Position numbers and translations under genes: made by a program
Assembly (NCBI GenBank): GCA_038232415.1
Contig: JBBSHY010000023.1
Location: 1-14,669, forward strand
Reading direction: 5' to 3'
Source: JBBRXZ01 sp038232415
Lineage (GTDB): Bacteria; Patescibacteriota; Saccharimonadia; Saccharimonadales; UBA4665
Length of the DNA: 14,669 nucleotides
Shown: in pieces, positions 1-5,405 of the stretch
How positions within the stretch are numbered: the stretch's first letter is position 1
Layout of the letters: every line of letters starts with the position of its first letter
Notes under the pieces: model-generated
The model's input: only the letters and a program-made list of their open reading frames with translations
Database searches by the model: none
Told to the model about the DNA's origin: nothing

Positions 1-400
1 AGGCACCTTGGTGATGAACGGCATGGGTGTATGAACCGTCGCGGCAGACACCGGTGGCCCCGCTGGAGTTGCTGCTTGGTGATTCTATCTGGTTGCCATC
101 GACATTGGTGTAGGTATTGGTTGCGGCGGGAGCGGGTGCTGGGGGTGGGGGAGGTGCTACATAGGTGCCGACGGCAGTTATTTGCGGAACTGTAGCGATG
201 GTTATGGCCCGGGAGACAAGGGTTTTCTTAGACTGCTTCTTTTTGTCGCTCTTTTTCTTATCATTTTTATGCTGGTCGTTTTGGCCGGTAGTTGGCTGCT
301 GATCGGCATAACTGGTTGCCGATGTCAGAGGAGCTAAAATAAAACTGAAGAGGAGACTGATTGTCAGCAGCAGACGCGTTGTAATATTTAGAAATTTCAT
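1..400 (-). CDS. secreted DUF3761-type protein, partial (C-terminus beyond left edge)
   Basis: The reading frame is open from the ATG at 400 to the window edge, giving 133 residues without a stop. Residues 1-32 form a signal peptide: a short basic N-terminus (MKFLNITTR), a hydrophobic core to about residue 25, and a likely cleavage site after S-Y-A. A lysine-rich stretch (about 45-60) and a Pro/Ala-rich linker (about 82-92) follow. The last visible part has the start of the DUF3761 motif, VCRDGSYTHAVHHQGA, with its Cys and His pair; the family usually continues with a Cys-His-His-Gly motif that would lie outside the window. The product is probably exported and loosely tethered in or beyond the cell wall through the basic region. 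The function of DUF3761 is unknown. A strong promoter lies just upstream, and there is no Shine-Dalgarno sequence. The family call rests on motif recognition only. Confidence 0.75.
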   Translation of the reverse strand, partial: MKFLNITTRLLLTISLLFSFILAPLTSATSYADQQPTTGQNDQHKNDKKKSDKKKQSKKTLVSRAITIATVPQITAVGTYVAPPPPPAPAPAATNTYTNVDGNQIESPSSNSSGATGVCRDGSYTHAVHHQGA

Positions 401-409
401 AATAATTTA

Positions 410-438
410 ATATTAGTCTGAAACAGCTAAAAGCTCAA
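410..438 (-). promoter_or_regulatory. promoter of the DUF3761 gene (leaderless type)
   Basis: On the minus strand the -35 box is TTGAGC (438-433) and the -10 box is TAATAT (415-410), separated by 17 bases. Nine bases then lead to the ATG at 400, so transcription should begin within a few bases of the start codon. This supports the chosen start and explains the missing ribosome binding site. Confidence 0.6.
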
Positions 439-491
439 GCATAAGCAATTCTGCTAAACTTCATAGATGCAGATCTCAAAATCAGATTGCA

Positions 492-764
492 AAAGGTTGG
501 TACGTCGATAAGGGCTTTCTTGGCAGTGCATCTATCAAAAATGTTTTGCCGGTGCTAGTGCCGGTGCTATCTTATAAAACTTTAGGAATACAAGAAGGCG
601 CTGGCGCTCAACGGTTATGGATGGAGGCGGTGCTTGACGGCAAACGTGATGGTGAAAAAGAGCAGATTTTTAGTGATCTTGTTGAGTACTGCAAGCTTGA
701 TACGCTGGCTATGGTTGAGATATACAAAAAACTCGAAAAAGATATTCTACACAGCTTCACATAA
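492..764 (+). pseudogene. 3' relic of a DUF2779 nuclease-like gene
   Basis: The frame reads, from about 492, KGWYVDKGFLGSASIKNVLP and continues to the stop at 764, about 90 residues. It matches the C-terminal end of DUF2779 proteins as I know them: the GSASIK-VLPVL motif, then LGIQEG, AQRLW and the RNase-H-like closing motif EYCKLDTLAMVEIYKKL. Full-length members have several hundred residues. Here no methionine precedes the conserved part, and the frame is closed by TAG at 414-416 inside the promoter region of the divergent neighbour. The first possible start, TTG at 546, lies inside the conserved block. I therefore read it as the surviving 3' end of a deleted gene rather than a small functional gene. 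The conserved C-terminal motif itself is undamaged, so the loss may be recent. Confidence 0.65.
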
Positions 765-801
765 CAATTATTGCCGTTTTAATCTTTATTTAATTTGAGA
801 T

Positions 802-810
802 TGATAGCAT
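802..810 (+). promoter_or_regulatory. extended -10 promoter for the DUF7718-like gene
   Basis: TG-A-TAGCAT is followed by exactly six bases and then the ATG at 817. The same TGA-TAnnAT, six bases, ATG layout occurs before the genes at 10905 and 11190. It implies a leaderless mRNA and supports 817 over the out-of-frame ATG at 809. I see no convincing -35 box. Confidence 0.5.
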
Positions 811-816
811 GGCTGC

Positions 817-1146
817 ATGCCTGAGAAGCAATATGTTGATGCCCTTAGCCATACCGATCGAATGATTGTCCGTTTCGTGAATCAGGGCGGAGTGATAATA
901 AGTTTTTCTGTTCAATATGAAGCGTTGATTGATGGCCGGTGGCACAAACTGATTCGCTACGACTCTTCCCACGGCAATCCCCACCGGCATATCTTTCGCC
1001 CCGATGGCACGCAAAGAGTACACACGCTTGAGCTTACCGATCTTAGCACGGCCCTAACCTATTCTTCTAAAGTAATCCGAACCAGCTTTTTACGGATTAA
1101 GGAATCGTATATAATATTAATGGATAAGGATCGGAGAAAATCATGA
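817..1146 (+). CDS. DUF7718-like small protein, first gene of an overlapping pair
   Basis: This encodes 109 residues, soluble, with no membrane segment. The core (about residues 16-95) has a pattern I associate with the DUF7718 family: ISFSVQYEALIDGRWHKLIRYDSSHG, a His-containing PHRH, the PDGTQR motif, then LTDLSTALTY and a hydrophilic tail. Its function is unknown. The stop overlaps the next start (ATGA at 1143-1146), so the two products are probably translated together and may act together; small two-gene units of this kind are often toxin-antitoxin-like, but nothing in the sequence proves that here. The start at 817 is chosen for the extended -10 box six bases upstream. The internal ATG at 862 would remove 15 residues before the conserved core and is the main alternative. 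A TATAAT-like box (1109-1114) lies within its 3' end. Confidence 0.7.
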   Translation: MPEKQYVDALSHTDRMIVRFVNQGGVIISFSVQYEALIDGRWHKLIRYDSSHGNPHRHIFRPDGTQRVHTLELTDLSTALTYSSKVIRTSFLRIKESYIILMDKDRRKS

Positions 1147-1397
1147 CTCACAGTAAAAACTTTGTACAAAAGAACATCAAGCTACACATGGAGTTGGATA
1201 AGATACTATTTGCCGACTTAGATTTATTCGATTTGATTCCGAATGGAGCGCATCTGATTGTAACCGTAGAAGGCGACGAAAAATTCAACACCGAAAGCCG
1301 CTCCATGGTAAAAAATATTAAGCCGAGCAAGGTCGTTGAAGCCCACAAGTCTGGCGGGAAATGGAGCCTGCACCCCGCTACACTTCAGCTCGCTTAA
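1143..1397 (+). CDS. 84-residue partner protein of unknown function
   Basis: I do not recognise a named family. The protein begins basic (MTHSKNFVQKNIKLHMELDK), followed by a compact-looking middle (LFADLDLFDLIPNGAHLIVT, then VEGDEKFNTESRSM) and a C-terminus with KVVEAHKSGGKWSLHP. It has no cysteine and no membrane segment. A GGAG Shine-Dalgarno sequence at 1133-1136 lies six bases from the ATG, inside the 3' end of the upstream gene. The ATGA overlap indicates translational coupling with the DUF7718-like protein. The next gene starts about 11 bases after its stop. Its size and its coupling to another small gene fit an accessory or antitoxin-like partner, but this is inference from layout only. 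It is probably a real gene: clear SD, and protein-like composition throughout. Confidence 0.7.
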   Translation: MTHSKNFVQKNIKLHMELDKILFADLDLFDLIPNGAHLIVTVEGDEKFNTESRSMVKNIKPSKVVEAHKSGGKWSLHPATLQLA

Positions 1398-1408
1398 ATA
1401 TTAAGCCA

Positions 1409-1987
1409 ATGACAGGCAGAACACATGATTTAGCAGCTATCACTATGTTGGGGGTGGTGGTTTTGGCCCAGCCGCTGCGGACGGTTAGTTTGGCTACGGC
1501 TATTGTGGCGGTGTTTGCTAATTTGATTGGCGGGGTTACGCCGGATGTTGATCAGCCGACGGCGCCGTTTTGGCGGAATTTGCCGCCGCTTAAGTATTTG
1601 GGCCGGGTGTTTGGCGTGCTTACGCACGGGCACCGGTTTTTGACGCATTCTCTATTGGGGCTTTTTCTGTTTGGTTTTGGGGCGCACTGGTTACTGGTGT
1701 TTCTGCATCCTATAATGCGTTCGGTGGATATTGACCTGGTGTGGTGGGCGTTTATGATCGGTATGGTTTCGCACCTGGCTATGGATACTTTTACTAAAGA
1801 AGGCGTGCCGTGGCTGCTGCCTATTCCTATTAAGTTCGGCATTCCGCCTGTGAAGCGGCTGCGGATTGTGACCGGGCATTTTGCCGAGAAGTTTGTGATC
1901 TTTCCCGGGCTGCTGGTGTTTAATGGCTTACTGTATTTTGCGAATTATGACAAGCTGCTCTTAATACTGCACCGTCATTTGGTGTAG
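1409..1987 (+). CDS. YdjM-type membrane metal-dependent hydrolase
   Basis: This encodes 192 residues from the ATG at 1409. An upstream in-frame ATG at 1361 would overlap the previous gene by 37 bases and add a non-conserved tail, so I prefer 1409. The family is YdjM/LexA-binding inner-membrane hydrolases (PF04307). Visible motifs are a PDVD pair (residues 45-48), HGHRFLTHS (73-81) and SHLAMD (121-126). Their His and Asp residues are the expected metal ligands. Several hydrophobic segments (about 10-40, 82-100, 111-122 and 163-178) indicate a polytopic membrane protein. The usual glycine and proline-rich segment, GVPWLLPIP, follows the second metal motif. The substrate is unknown in this family. 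Codon use is strikingly rich in G- and T-ending codons. It converges on the next minus-strand gene with two bases between the stop codons. Confidence 0.85.
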   Translation: MTGRTHDLAAITMLGVVVLAQPLRTVSLATAIVAVFANLIGGVTPDVDQPTAPFWRNLPPLKYLGRVFGVLTHGHRFLTHSLLGLFLFGFGAHWLLVFLHPIMRSVDIDLVWWAFMIGMVSHLAMDTFTKEGVPWLLPIPIKFGIPPVKRLRIVTGHFAEKFVIFPGLLVFNGLLYFANYDKLLLILHRHLV

Positions 1988-1989
1988 GG

Positions 1990-2454
1990 CTATGCAGCTT
2001 GGGCAGTTTGGTCTATTTTGTCTACCGCTAAAACCGGTACATACATAAGATGCCGACGGGGAAGCTTTTCCATATATGGTAGAAGGGTGGTTTCATGAAA
2101 TGTCAGGCACAGCGCATCGACATTACTTTTGGTGCTTACACCGGCACCGTCGAGTATTTTGCCAATCACTACTTTTGAATAGCATAAAAATGTACCTTCA
2201 AAATCAACCTTGAAGAAATCAATCATATTAACCGTTTCGCCAGTCCTAAACTCGACTGGTAGAGAAATACCGCGCGTGGCTTCAACCCAGTAAGGTTTAT
2301 TAATCATATCAAGTTTAGCTGCCGCCCGGTCTAGGTAGGCCAGACGTTCGGCATCGTCTATTTGTAGTCTCGCACTGTCTCTTTGGGTAAAAGCCTGCAC
2401 AACGGCAGTTTCCGCTAACTCAGCTGGGTTAAGGTTTCCTTCGCCACTAATCAT
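1990..2454 (-). CDS. uncharacterised 154-residue protein
   Basis: I do not recognise this protein. It starts MISGEGNLNPAELAE, has an Ala/Arg/Asp-rich helical N-terminal third, then a probable beta-rich region including LPVEFRTGETVNMIDFFKVD, and ends VPVLAVDKIDQTAQAA. There is no signal peptide and no membrane segment, so it is probably cytoplasmic. The open frame extends 21 codons further upstream (to 2517), but a strong promoter occupies that stretch, with its -10 box nine bases before the ATG at 2454. I therefore place the start at 2454 with a leaderless mRNA. It stands alone: its 3' end abuts a convergent gene, and its promoter is back to back with the start region of the plus-strand acidic protein. 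It may be lineage-restricted. Confidence 0.65.
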   Translation of the reverse strand: MISGEGNLNPAELAETAVVQAFTQRDSARLQIDDAERLAYLDRAAAKLDMINKPYWVEATRGISLPVEFRTGETVNMIDFFKVDFEGTFLCYSKVVIGKILDGAGVSTKSNVDALCLTFHETTLLPYMEKLPRRHLMYVPVLAVDKIDQTAQAA

Positions 2455-2463
2455 AATACTTCT

Positions 2464-2492
2464 ATCATATAATATTTTCTTTACTGATTCAA
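2464..2492 (-). promoter_or_regulatory. strong promoter of the 154-residue gene
   Basis: On the minus strand TTGAAT (2492-2487) and TATGAT (2469-2464) are separated by 17 bases, with nine bases from the -10 box to the ATG at 2454. Both boxes are close to the sigma-70 consensus. This placement decides the start codon and predicts a leaderless transcript. Confidence 0.65.
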
Positions 2493-2602
2493 CACAGGAA
2501 TGGACTATGATTTGCAATACAAATAAGCTGGCAGTAACTTATTTAATAGCTCAAATAAGTCTGATGCAACAATCTATAAGTTATAGAAGGGAGATAAAGT
2601 TT

Positions 2603-2893
2603 ATGGATGATACTAATGACGACACTAATTATCCGACGCCGGATGATGCGCTGGAGCCAGTTGATGATATTTTTAACCCGGCGGTAGACGAAGCCAAGCT
2701 GGAAGGTGATTATGACCCGCCGGCTGCGCCGGCGGCAAGCAATGCTCACCAGATACCACTCGATCATCCGATTACTGATTCGGGACTGGACGAATCCGAA
2801 GTTTACGGGGAAGGCTTAGGTGAAGCCACAGACGTAGATAAAAATGAAATTCTGCCCGATGAGCGGCCCAAGCCTTTAGAGCCCGAAGATTAG
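2603..2893 (+). CDS. acidic, disordered 96-residue protein
   Basis: The ATG at 2603 has a good Shine-Dalgarno sequence (AAGGGAG, 2587-2593) nine bases upstream. A longer frame from 2507 would have no ribosome binding site and a composition unlike the rest, so I reject it. The 96 residues are very rich in Asp, Glu and Pro, with few hydrophobics and no predicted fold: it begins MDDTNDDTNYPTPDDALEPV and ends DERPKPLEPED. There is no signal peptide, membrane segment or cysteine. I cannot assign a function; acidic tails like this can be flexible binding partners or chaperone-like, but nothing here decides. It lies 10 bases upstream of the YjbQ gene in the same direction, so the two are probably co-transcribed. 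Its low-complexity sequence makes homology detection hard. Confidence 0.65.
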   Translation: MDDTNDDTNYPTPDDALEPVDDIFNPAVDEAKLEGDYDPPAAPAASNAHQIPLDHPITDSGLDESEVYGEGLGEATDVDKNEILPDERPKPLEPED

Positions 2894-2903
2894 AACAATA
2901 ACC

Positions 2904-3293
2904 ATGGGTAAGCCGACGCGTTTAAATATTAAGACGGCGAGCAACCGGCAGGTTATTGATATAACTGATGAGGTGCAGCGGCATGTGTCTAAGGACGCTT
3001 CTGCATGTACCGTGTTTGTGGCGCATACGACCTGCGCGGTTACTACGGCCGATCTGGATCCGGGGACAGACCTGGATTTGCTGGACGCGGTGTGGGAAAT
3101 GATTCCTAAGTTAAAGTATCGGCATCCGCACGATCCTGCGCATGTGCCGGCCCATCTGGCCAGCTCGATTATTGGACCTTCGGTTCTGGTGCCAGTGGAC
3201 GACGGCCTGCTGATTTTGGGTACCTGGCAGCGGATCATTCTGGTCGAGTTGGACGGCCCGAGGGAGCGCTCTCTGTTAGTTACTTCACTCTAA
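2904..3293 (+). CDS. yjbQ: YjbQ/UPF0047 family protein
   Basis: The 129 residues match the UPF0047 (PF01894) family over their full length, at the usual size. Visible motifs are HTTCAVTTAD (41-50), the AHLASSIIGPS segment (83-93), LVPVDDGLLILGTWQ (95-109) and the closing VELDGPRERSL. The conserved His residues (H41, H84) line the presumed active site of this small trimeric fold. The E. coli member was reported to have weak thiamin-phosphate synthase activity, which explains the common database label secondary thiamine-phosphate synthase; the true role is unsettled. A cytoplasmic location is expected. The start has no clear ribosome binding site and follows the acidic protein gene by 10 bases. 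It converges on an unrecognised minus-strand gene 23 bases away, with no obvious terminator hairpin between them. Confidence 0.9.
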   Translation: MGKPTRLNIKTASNRQVIDITDEVQRHVSKDASACTVFVAHTTCAVTTADLDPGTDLDLLDAVWEMIPKLKYRHPHDPAHVPAHLASSIIGPSVLVPVDDGLLILGTWQRIILVELDGPRERSLLVTSL

Positions 3294-3316
3294 GGCAAAT
3301 GGTAGACTTTCGATCC

Positions 3317-3826
3317 TTATTCAGGCAGATACTCTAAAGGTCTAAATACTAAGCCGACTGCAAGTCCGCCAAAGCCTTGAGAATAATTTGCCCGGTTCTG
3401 CGGACTAATCGCATTTACAAGTTCAGTTTGTGAAAGTAATCTGCCATCGTTGGCAGCCTTAAATTCAGGAGTTGCTATCTGGACGCCTGAAGTTTCCTTA
3501 ATATCTGATTCGTTCACCGGAGCTGTGATAACCGGCCCAATATTGCCGAGGCGATATCCGGATAGGTCCAAACTCCTTACTGCATCACTGTACCGAATGT
3601 GCCCAATGCTTATAGCCAAACTTTTAACTAAAATATTCCAGTCCGGGTCTTCAGGATCTTCTGTTCTGGCAGCTTTTGCGCGGATAGCAAGCACCATATT
3701 ATTTTGGCTTGCCAAAGTAGTAAAATTGTCTTCTCGATCTATTAGATAGTTAATCTCAACTAACTCAGGCACAGCCAGGCCGCTGAAATTAACTTCTTGA
3801 TGGTCTCCCTTAAACATTAATGACAT
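3317..3826 (-). CDS. uncharacterised 169-residue protein
   Basis: I do not recognise a family. The start ATG at 3826 is well supported: an AAGGAG Shine-Dalgarno sequence (3838-3833) six bases upstream and a near-consensus promoter beyond it. The protein appears soluble, with no signal peptide, membrane segment or cysteine. It has a mixed alpha/beta look: MSLMFKGDHQEVNFSGLAVP at the N-terminus, an acidic turn EDPEDPD near residue 60, and a glycine-rich C-terminus QGFGGLAVGLVF. It is the only full-length gene here with both a consensus promoter and a canonical SD close to its start, which suggests solid expression. It is transcribed divergently from tgt and shares a 93-base intergenic region with it. 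No relation to the 154-residue protein at 1990-2454 is visible by eye. Confidence 0.65.
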   Translation of the reverse strand: MSLMFKGDHQEVNFSGLAVPELVEINYLIDREDNFTTLASQNNMVLAIRAKAARTEDPEDPDWNILVKSLAISIGHIRYSDAVRSLDLSGYRLGNIGPVITAPVNESDIKETSGVQIATPEFKAANDGRLLSQTELVNAISPQNRANYSQGFGGLAVGLVFRPLEYLPE

Positions 3827-3846
3827 CAGTTACTCCTTATTTTTGA

Positions 3847-3875
3847 ATTATATGCAAAGTTATTATATCTTGCAA
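3847..3875 (-). promoter_or_regulatory. near-consensus promoter of the 169-residue gene
   Basis: On the minus strand TTGCAA (3875-3870), a 17-base spacer and a perfect TATAAT (3852-3847). The start site is predicted near 3840, giving a 5' leader of roughly 15 bases that contains the AAGGAG ribosome binding site. Confidence 0.7.
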
Positions 3876-3902
3876 GCTATAGCATCTTAGGAAAGGACGA
3901 GC

Positions 3903-3911
3903 TGTTATACT
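3903..3911 (+). promoter_or_regulatory. extended -10 promoter of tgt
   Basis: TG-T-TATACT ends eight bases before the tgt ATG at 3920. No good -35 box is present, as is common with the TGn extension. It predicts an almost leaderless tgt mRNA. Confidence 0.55.
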
Positions 3912-3919
3912 CTAGGCTA

Positions 3920-5128
3920 ATGAAAGGCGGTTTTAGTTTTGAAATTAATAAGGAAATGGATAGCACGCTGGCTCGCACTGGCGTTATTAAGACGCCTCAT
4001 GGTTCTATACAAACGCCGGCGTTCATAGTTGTCGGTACCACCGCCACCGTTAAAGCCATGCTGCCAGAGCAGGTCCGCGAGGCCGGAGCGCAGGCCGTGC
4101 TGGCCAATGCTTACCATCTGTATTTGCGGCCGGGGCATGAGGTGGTGGAGCAGGCCGGCGGTTTAAGTAAGTTTATGAACTGGCCGGAACCGACGTTTAC
4201 TGATTCGGGCGGCTTCCAGGTACTTAGTTTAGGCAGCGGATTCAAAAAAGTTCTGGCTATGCAGAGCGGCCAGGCCATAGATGAAGAGGTAATCGCGCCG
4301 GTTAGCGAGAGGCGGGCCTTTGTAGATGACGACGGTGTGACCTTTAAGTCTCATTTGGACGGCAGCTCGCACCGCTTTACGCCGGAGCTTTCCATACAGG
4401 TCCAGCATGCCATTGGTGCCGACATCATGTTCACCTTTGACGAACTGACCTCATTGCTTGACCCTTATGATTACCAGGTAGAATCACTGGCCCGTACCCA
4501 TGCCTGGGCCCGGCGTTGTATTGCTGAAGTTAGAAAGCTCCGTAAAGCCCAACCTAAGCGGCCTTATCAGGCTCTATTTGGTATTGTGCAGGGTGCGCAG
4601 CACGAAGACCTGCGCCGACAGGCTGGGCAGTTTATAGGCGCGCTGCCTTTTGACGGTTTTGGTATTGGCGGTGCCATAGAAAAAGACCGGCTGGGGGAAA
4701 TCGTCCGCTGGGTTAACGAAGAACTGCCGGCCGATAAACCCAAACATATGCTGGGCATCAGCGAACCGGATGATATTTTCGAAGCTATAGCCAGCGGTAT
4801 CGATACCTTTGACTGCGTTTCGCCGACGCGGGTGGCGCGTAACGGCTCATTTTATACTTATGACGGGCGGCCGGATGTAAATGGCGCCCGCTACCGCCGC
4901 GATTTCAACCCGCTGCTTGAGGACTGCGGCTGTTATACCTGCCAGCACTACAGCCGGGCCTACTTGCGGCATCTTATAAAAGCCGGGGAGCGCACCGGCG
5001 CCACTTTAATGTCAATCCACAACACGCATTTCATTATTAAACTCGTTGATGACATCCGGGCCAGCATCACGGCCGGCACTTTCTTAGATCTCAAAAAAAC
5101 CTGGCTGCAGCGCTATTATCCCAAGTAA
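3920..5128 (+). CDS. tgt: queuine/preQ1 tRNA-ribosyltransferase
   Basis: The enzyme exchanges guanine 34 in GUN-anticodon tRNAs for preQ1 (or queuine), a step of queuosine tRNA modification, in the cytoplasm. The 402 residues cover the whole bacterial TGT fold. Visible residues, compared with the Zymomonas enzyme (386 residues): Asp in TDSGGFQ is D95 (D102 there); D174 in TFDE corresponds to D156; the nucleophile is D298 in FDCVSPTR (D280 there); the zinc ligands are C336, C338, C341 and H367, with identical spacing. The offset changes from -7 to +18 between D95 and D174, so about 25 extra residues are inserted there (around 105-133). The usual GIVQGG motif reads GIVQGA. The first ATG is chosen because of the extended -10 box eight bases upstream. 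No queuosine biosynthesis gene is adjacent, so the base may be made elsewhere in the genome or salvaged. Confidence 0.95.
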   Translation: MKGGFSFEINKEMDSTLARTGVIKTPHGSIQTPAFIVVGTTATVKAMLPEQVREAGAQAVLANAYHLYLRPGHEVVEQAGGLSKFMNWPEPTFTDSGGFQVLSLGSGFKKVLAMQSGQAIDEEVIAPVSERRAFVDDDGVTFKSHLDGSSHRFTPELSIQVQHAIGADIMFTFDELTSLLDPYDYQVESLARTHAWARRCIAEVRKLRKAQPKRPYQALFGIVQGAQHEDLRRQAGQFIGALPFDGFGIGGAIEKDRLGEIVRWVNEELPADKPKHMLGISEPDDIFEAIASGIDTFDCVSPTRVARNGSFYTYDGRPDVNGARYRRDFNPLLEDCGCYTCQHYSRAYLRHLIKAGERTGATLMSIHNTHFIIKLVDDIRASITAGTFLDLKKTWLQRYYPK

Positions 5129-5207
5129 CGAGCCGGAGAAATCCTGACATATCCACAGTTTGCGTGGAAGCTATGAACAGGCTACCCACAGTTTTTAAAG
5201 AATCTCG

Positions 5208-5236
5208 TTGACATAGTAATTGGCTAGGCCTATATT
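5208..5236 (+). promoter_or_regulatory. consensus promoter upstream of the candidate small RNA
   Basis: A perfect -35 TTGACA (5208-5213), a 17-base spacer and the -10 TATATT (5231-5236). It lies about 80 bases after tgt and 169 bases before the next full-length gene. The predicted transcription start is near 5243, the beginning of a series of stem-loops. Confidence 0.7.
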
Positions 5237-5242
5237 GGTGTT

Positions 5243-5328
5243 TAGTCACTGTGAGGTGATTAGCAGCTACACTAGAAATAGCGTGGCTGCGAACAAAAAA
5301 GAGCCCCTCAAAAGGCTCTTTTTTGTTT
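5243..5328 (+). ncRNA. candidate small structured RNA, about 85 nt
   Basis: The stretch is framed by a consensus promoter (start near 5243) and a strong intrinsic terminator. Stem-loop 1 pairs TAGTCAC (5243-5249) with GTGATTA (5256-5262), including one G-U pair, around a TGTGAG loop. Stem-loop 2 pairs 5263-5274 with 5279-5290: twelve positions with one A-C mismatch and one G-U pair, closed by a GAAA tetraloop (5275-5278). Stem-loop 3 is the terminator. The only ORF across it is a run-through frame without a ribosome binding site. It could be a stand-alone small RNA or the terminated leader of the DUF5996 gene downstream. I see no match to SRP RNA, 6S RNA, tRNA or a riboswitch class I know. 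Confidence 0.55.
5292..5327 (+). terminator. intrinsic terminator with a 14-bp perfect stem
   Basis: The arm 5292-5305 is the exact complement of 5314-5327: an A-rich arm ending GAGCC, an 8-base loop CCTCAAAA, then GGCTC and a T-rich arm. The GC-rich stem of five pairs followed by six T is a classical intrinsic terminator. The A-tract on the other side makes it potentially bidirectional. Confidence 0.85.
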
Positions 5329-5363
5329 TACTTGAAATGCTAAATTTGTTTAACGGGAGTAAA

Positions 5364-5405
5364 ATGGAGATATACAGGAGGGACATAATATCGCGCCTGA
5401 TCTAA
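5364..5405 (+). CDS. short upstream ORF (13 codons) coupled to the DUF5996 gene
   Basis: ATG at 5364 has a GGGAG sequence (5355-5359) four bases upstream. It encodes MEIYRRDIISRLI and stops at TAA (5403-5405), whose last A is the first base of the downstream ATG (TAATG). The downstream gene has no Shine-Dalgarno sequence at a proper distance; an AGGAGGG (5376-5382) is 22 bases away and falls inside this ORF. Termination and restart from the short ORF would explain how the gene is translated. Tandem AGG-AGG and ATA-ATA codons could make the ribosome pause. The role as a leader peptide is inference. Confidence 0.4.
   Translation: MEIYRRDIISRLI

Noticed and set aside
1109..1114. TATAAT box inside the DUF7718-like gene as a separate promoter for the 84-residue gene
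   Set aside because: No -35 box and no TGn extension, and the ATGA overlap already explains expression. Kept only as a possibility.
1361..1408. 16-codon N-terminal extension of the YdjM-type protein
   Set aside because: It overlaps the preceding gene and encodes a non-conserved tail. The ATG at 1409 fits the family.
2507..2602. 32-codon N-terminal extension of the acidic protein
   Set aside because: Its composition is unlike the rest, it has no SD, and it overlaps the divergent promoter. The ATG at 2603 has AAGGGAG at nine bases.
3294..3316. Possible terminator between convergent yjbQ and the 169-residue gene
   Set aside because: No inverted repeat or T-run in the 23 bases.
5151..5194. DnaA-box-like ATATCCACA and a repeated CCACAGTTT (5153-5161 and 5186-5194)
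   Set aside because: Only two imperfect copies, with no AT-rich unwinding region and no dnaA or dnaN nearby. Probably chance, or part of the tgt 3' region.
5243..5290. Resemblance of the small-RNA region to SRP RNA (AGCAGC) or to a guide-RNA repeat hairpin (CTAGAAATAG)
   Set aside because: The SRP core with its GGAA-type loop and paired internal-loop bases is absent, and there are no cas genes or repeats. The likeness is limited to a few bases around a common GNRA loop.
5220..5405. 61-codon ORF across the terminator and small-RNA region
   Set aside because: It reads through a perfect terminator and two stem-loops, and its first start lacks a ribosome binding site. Only its last 13 codons, with their own SD, are kept as the upstream ORF.
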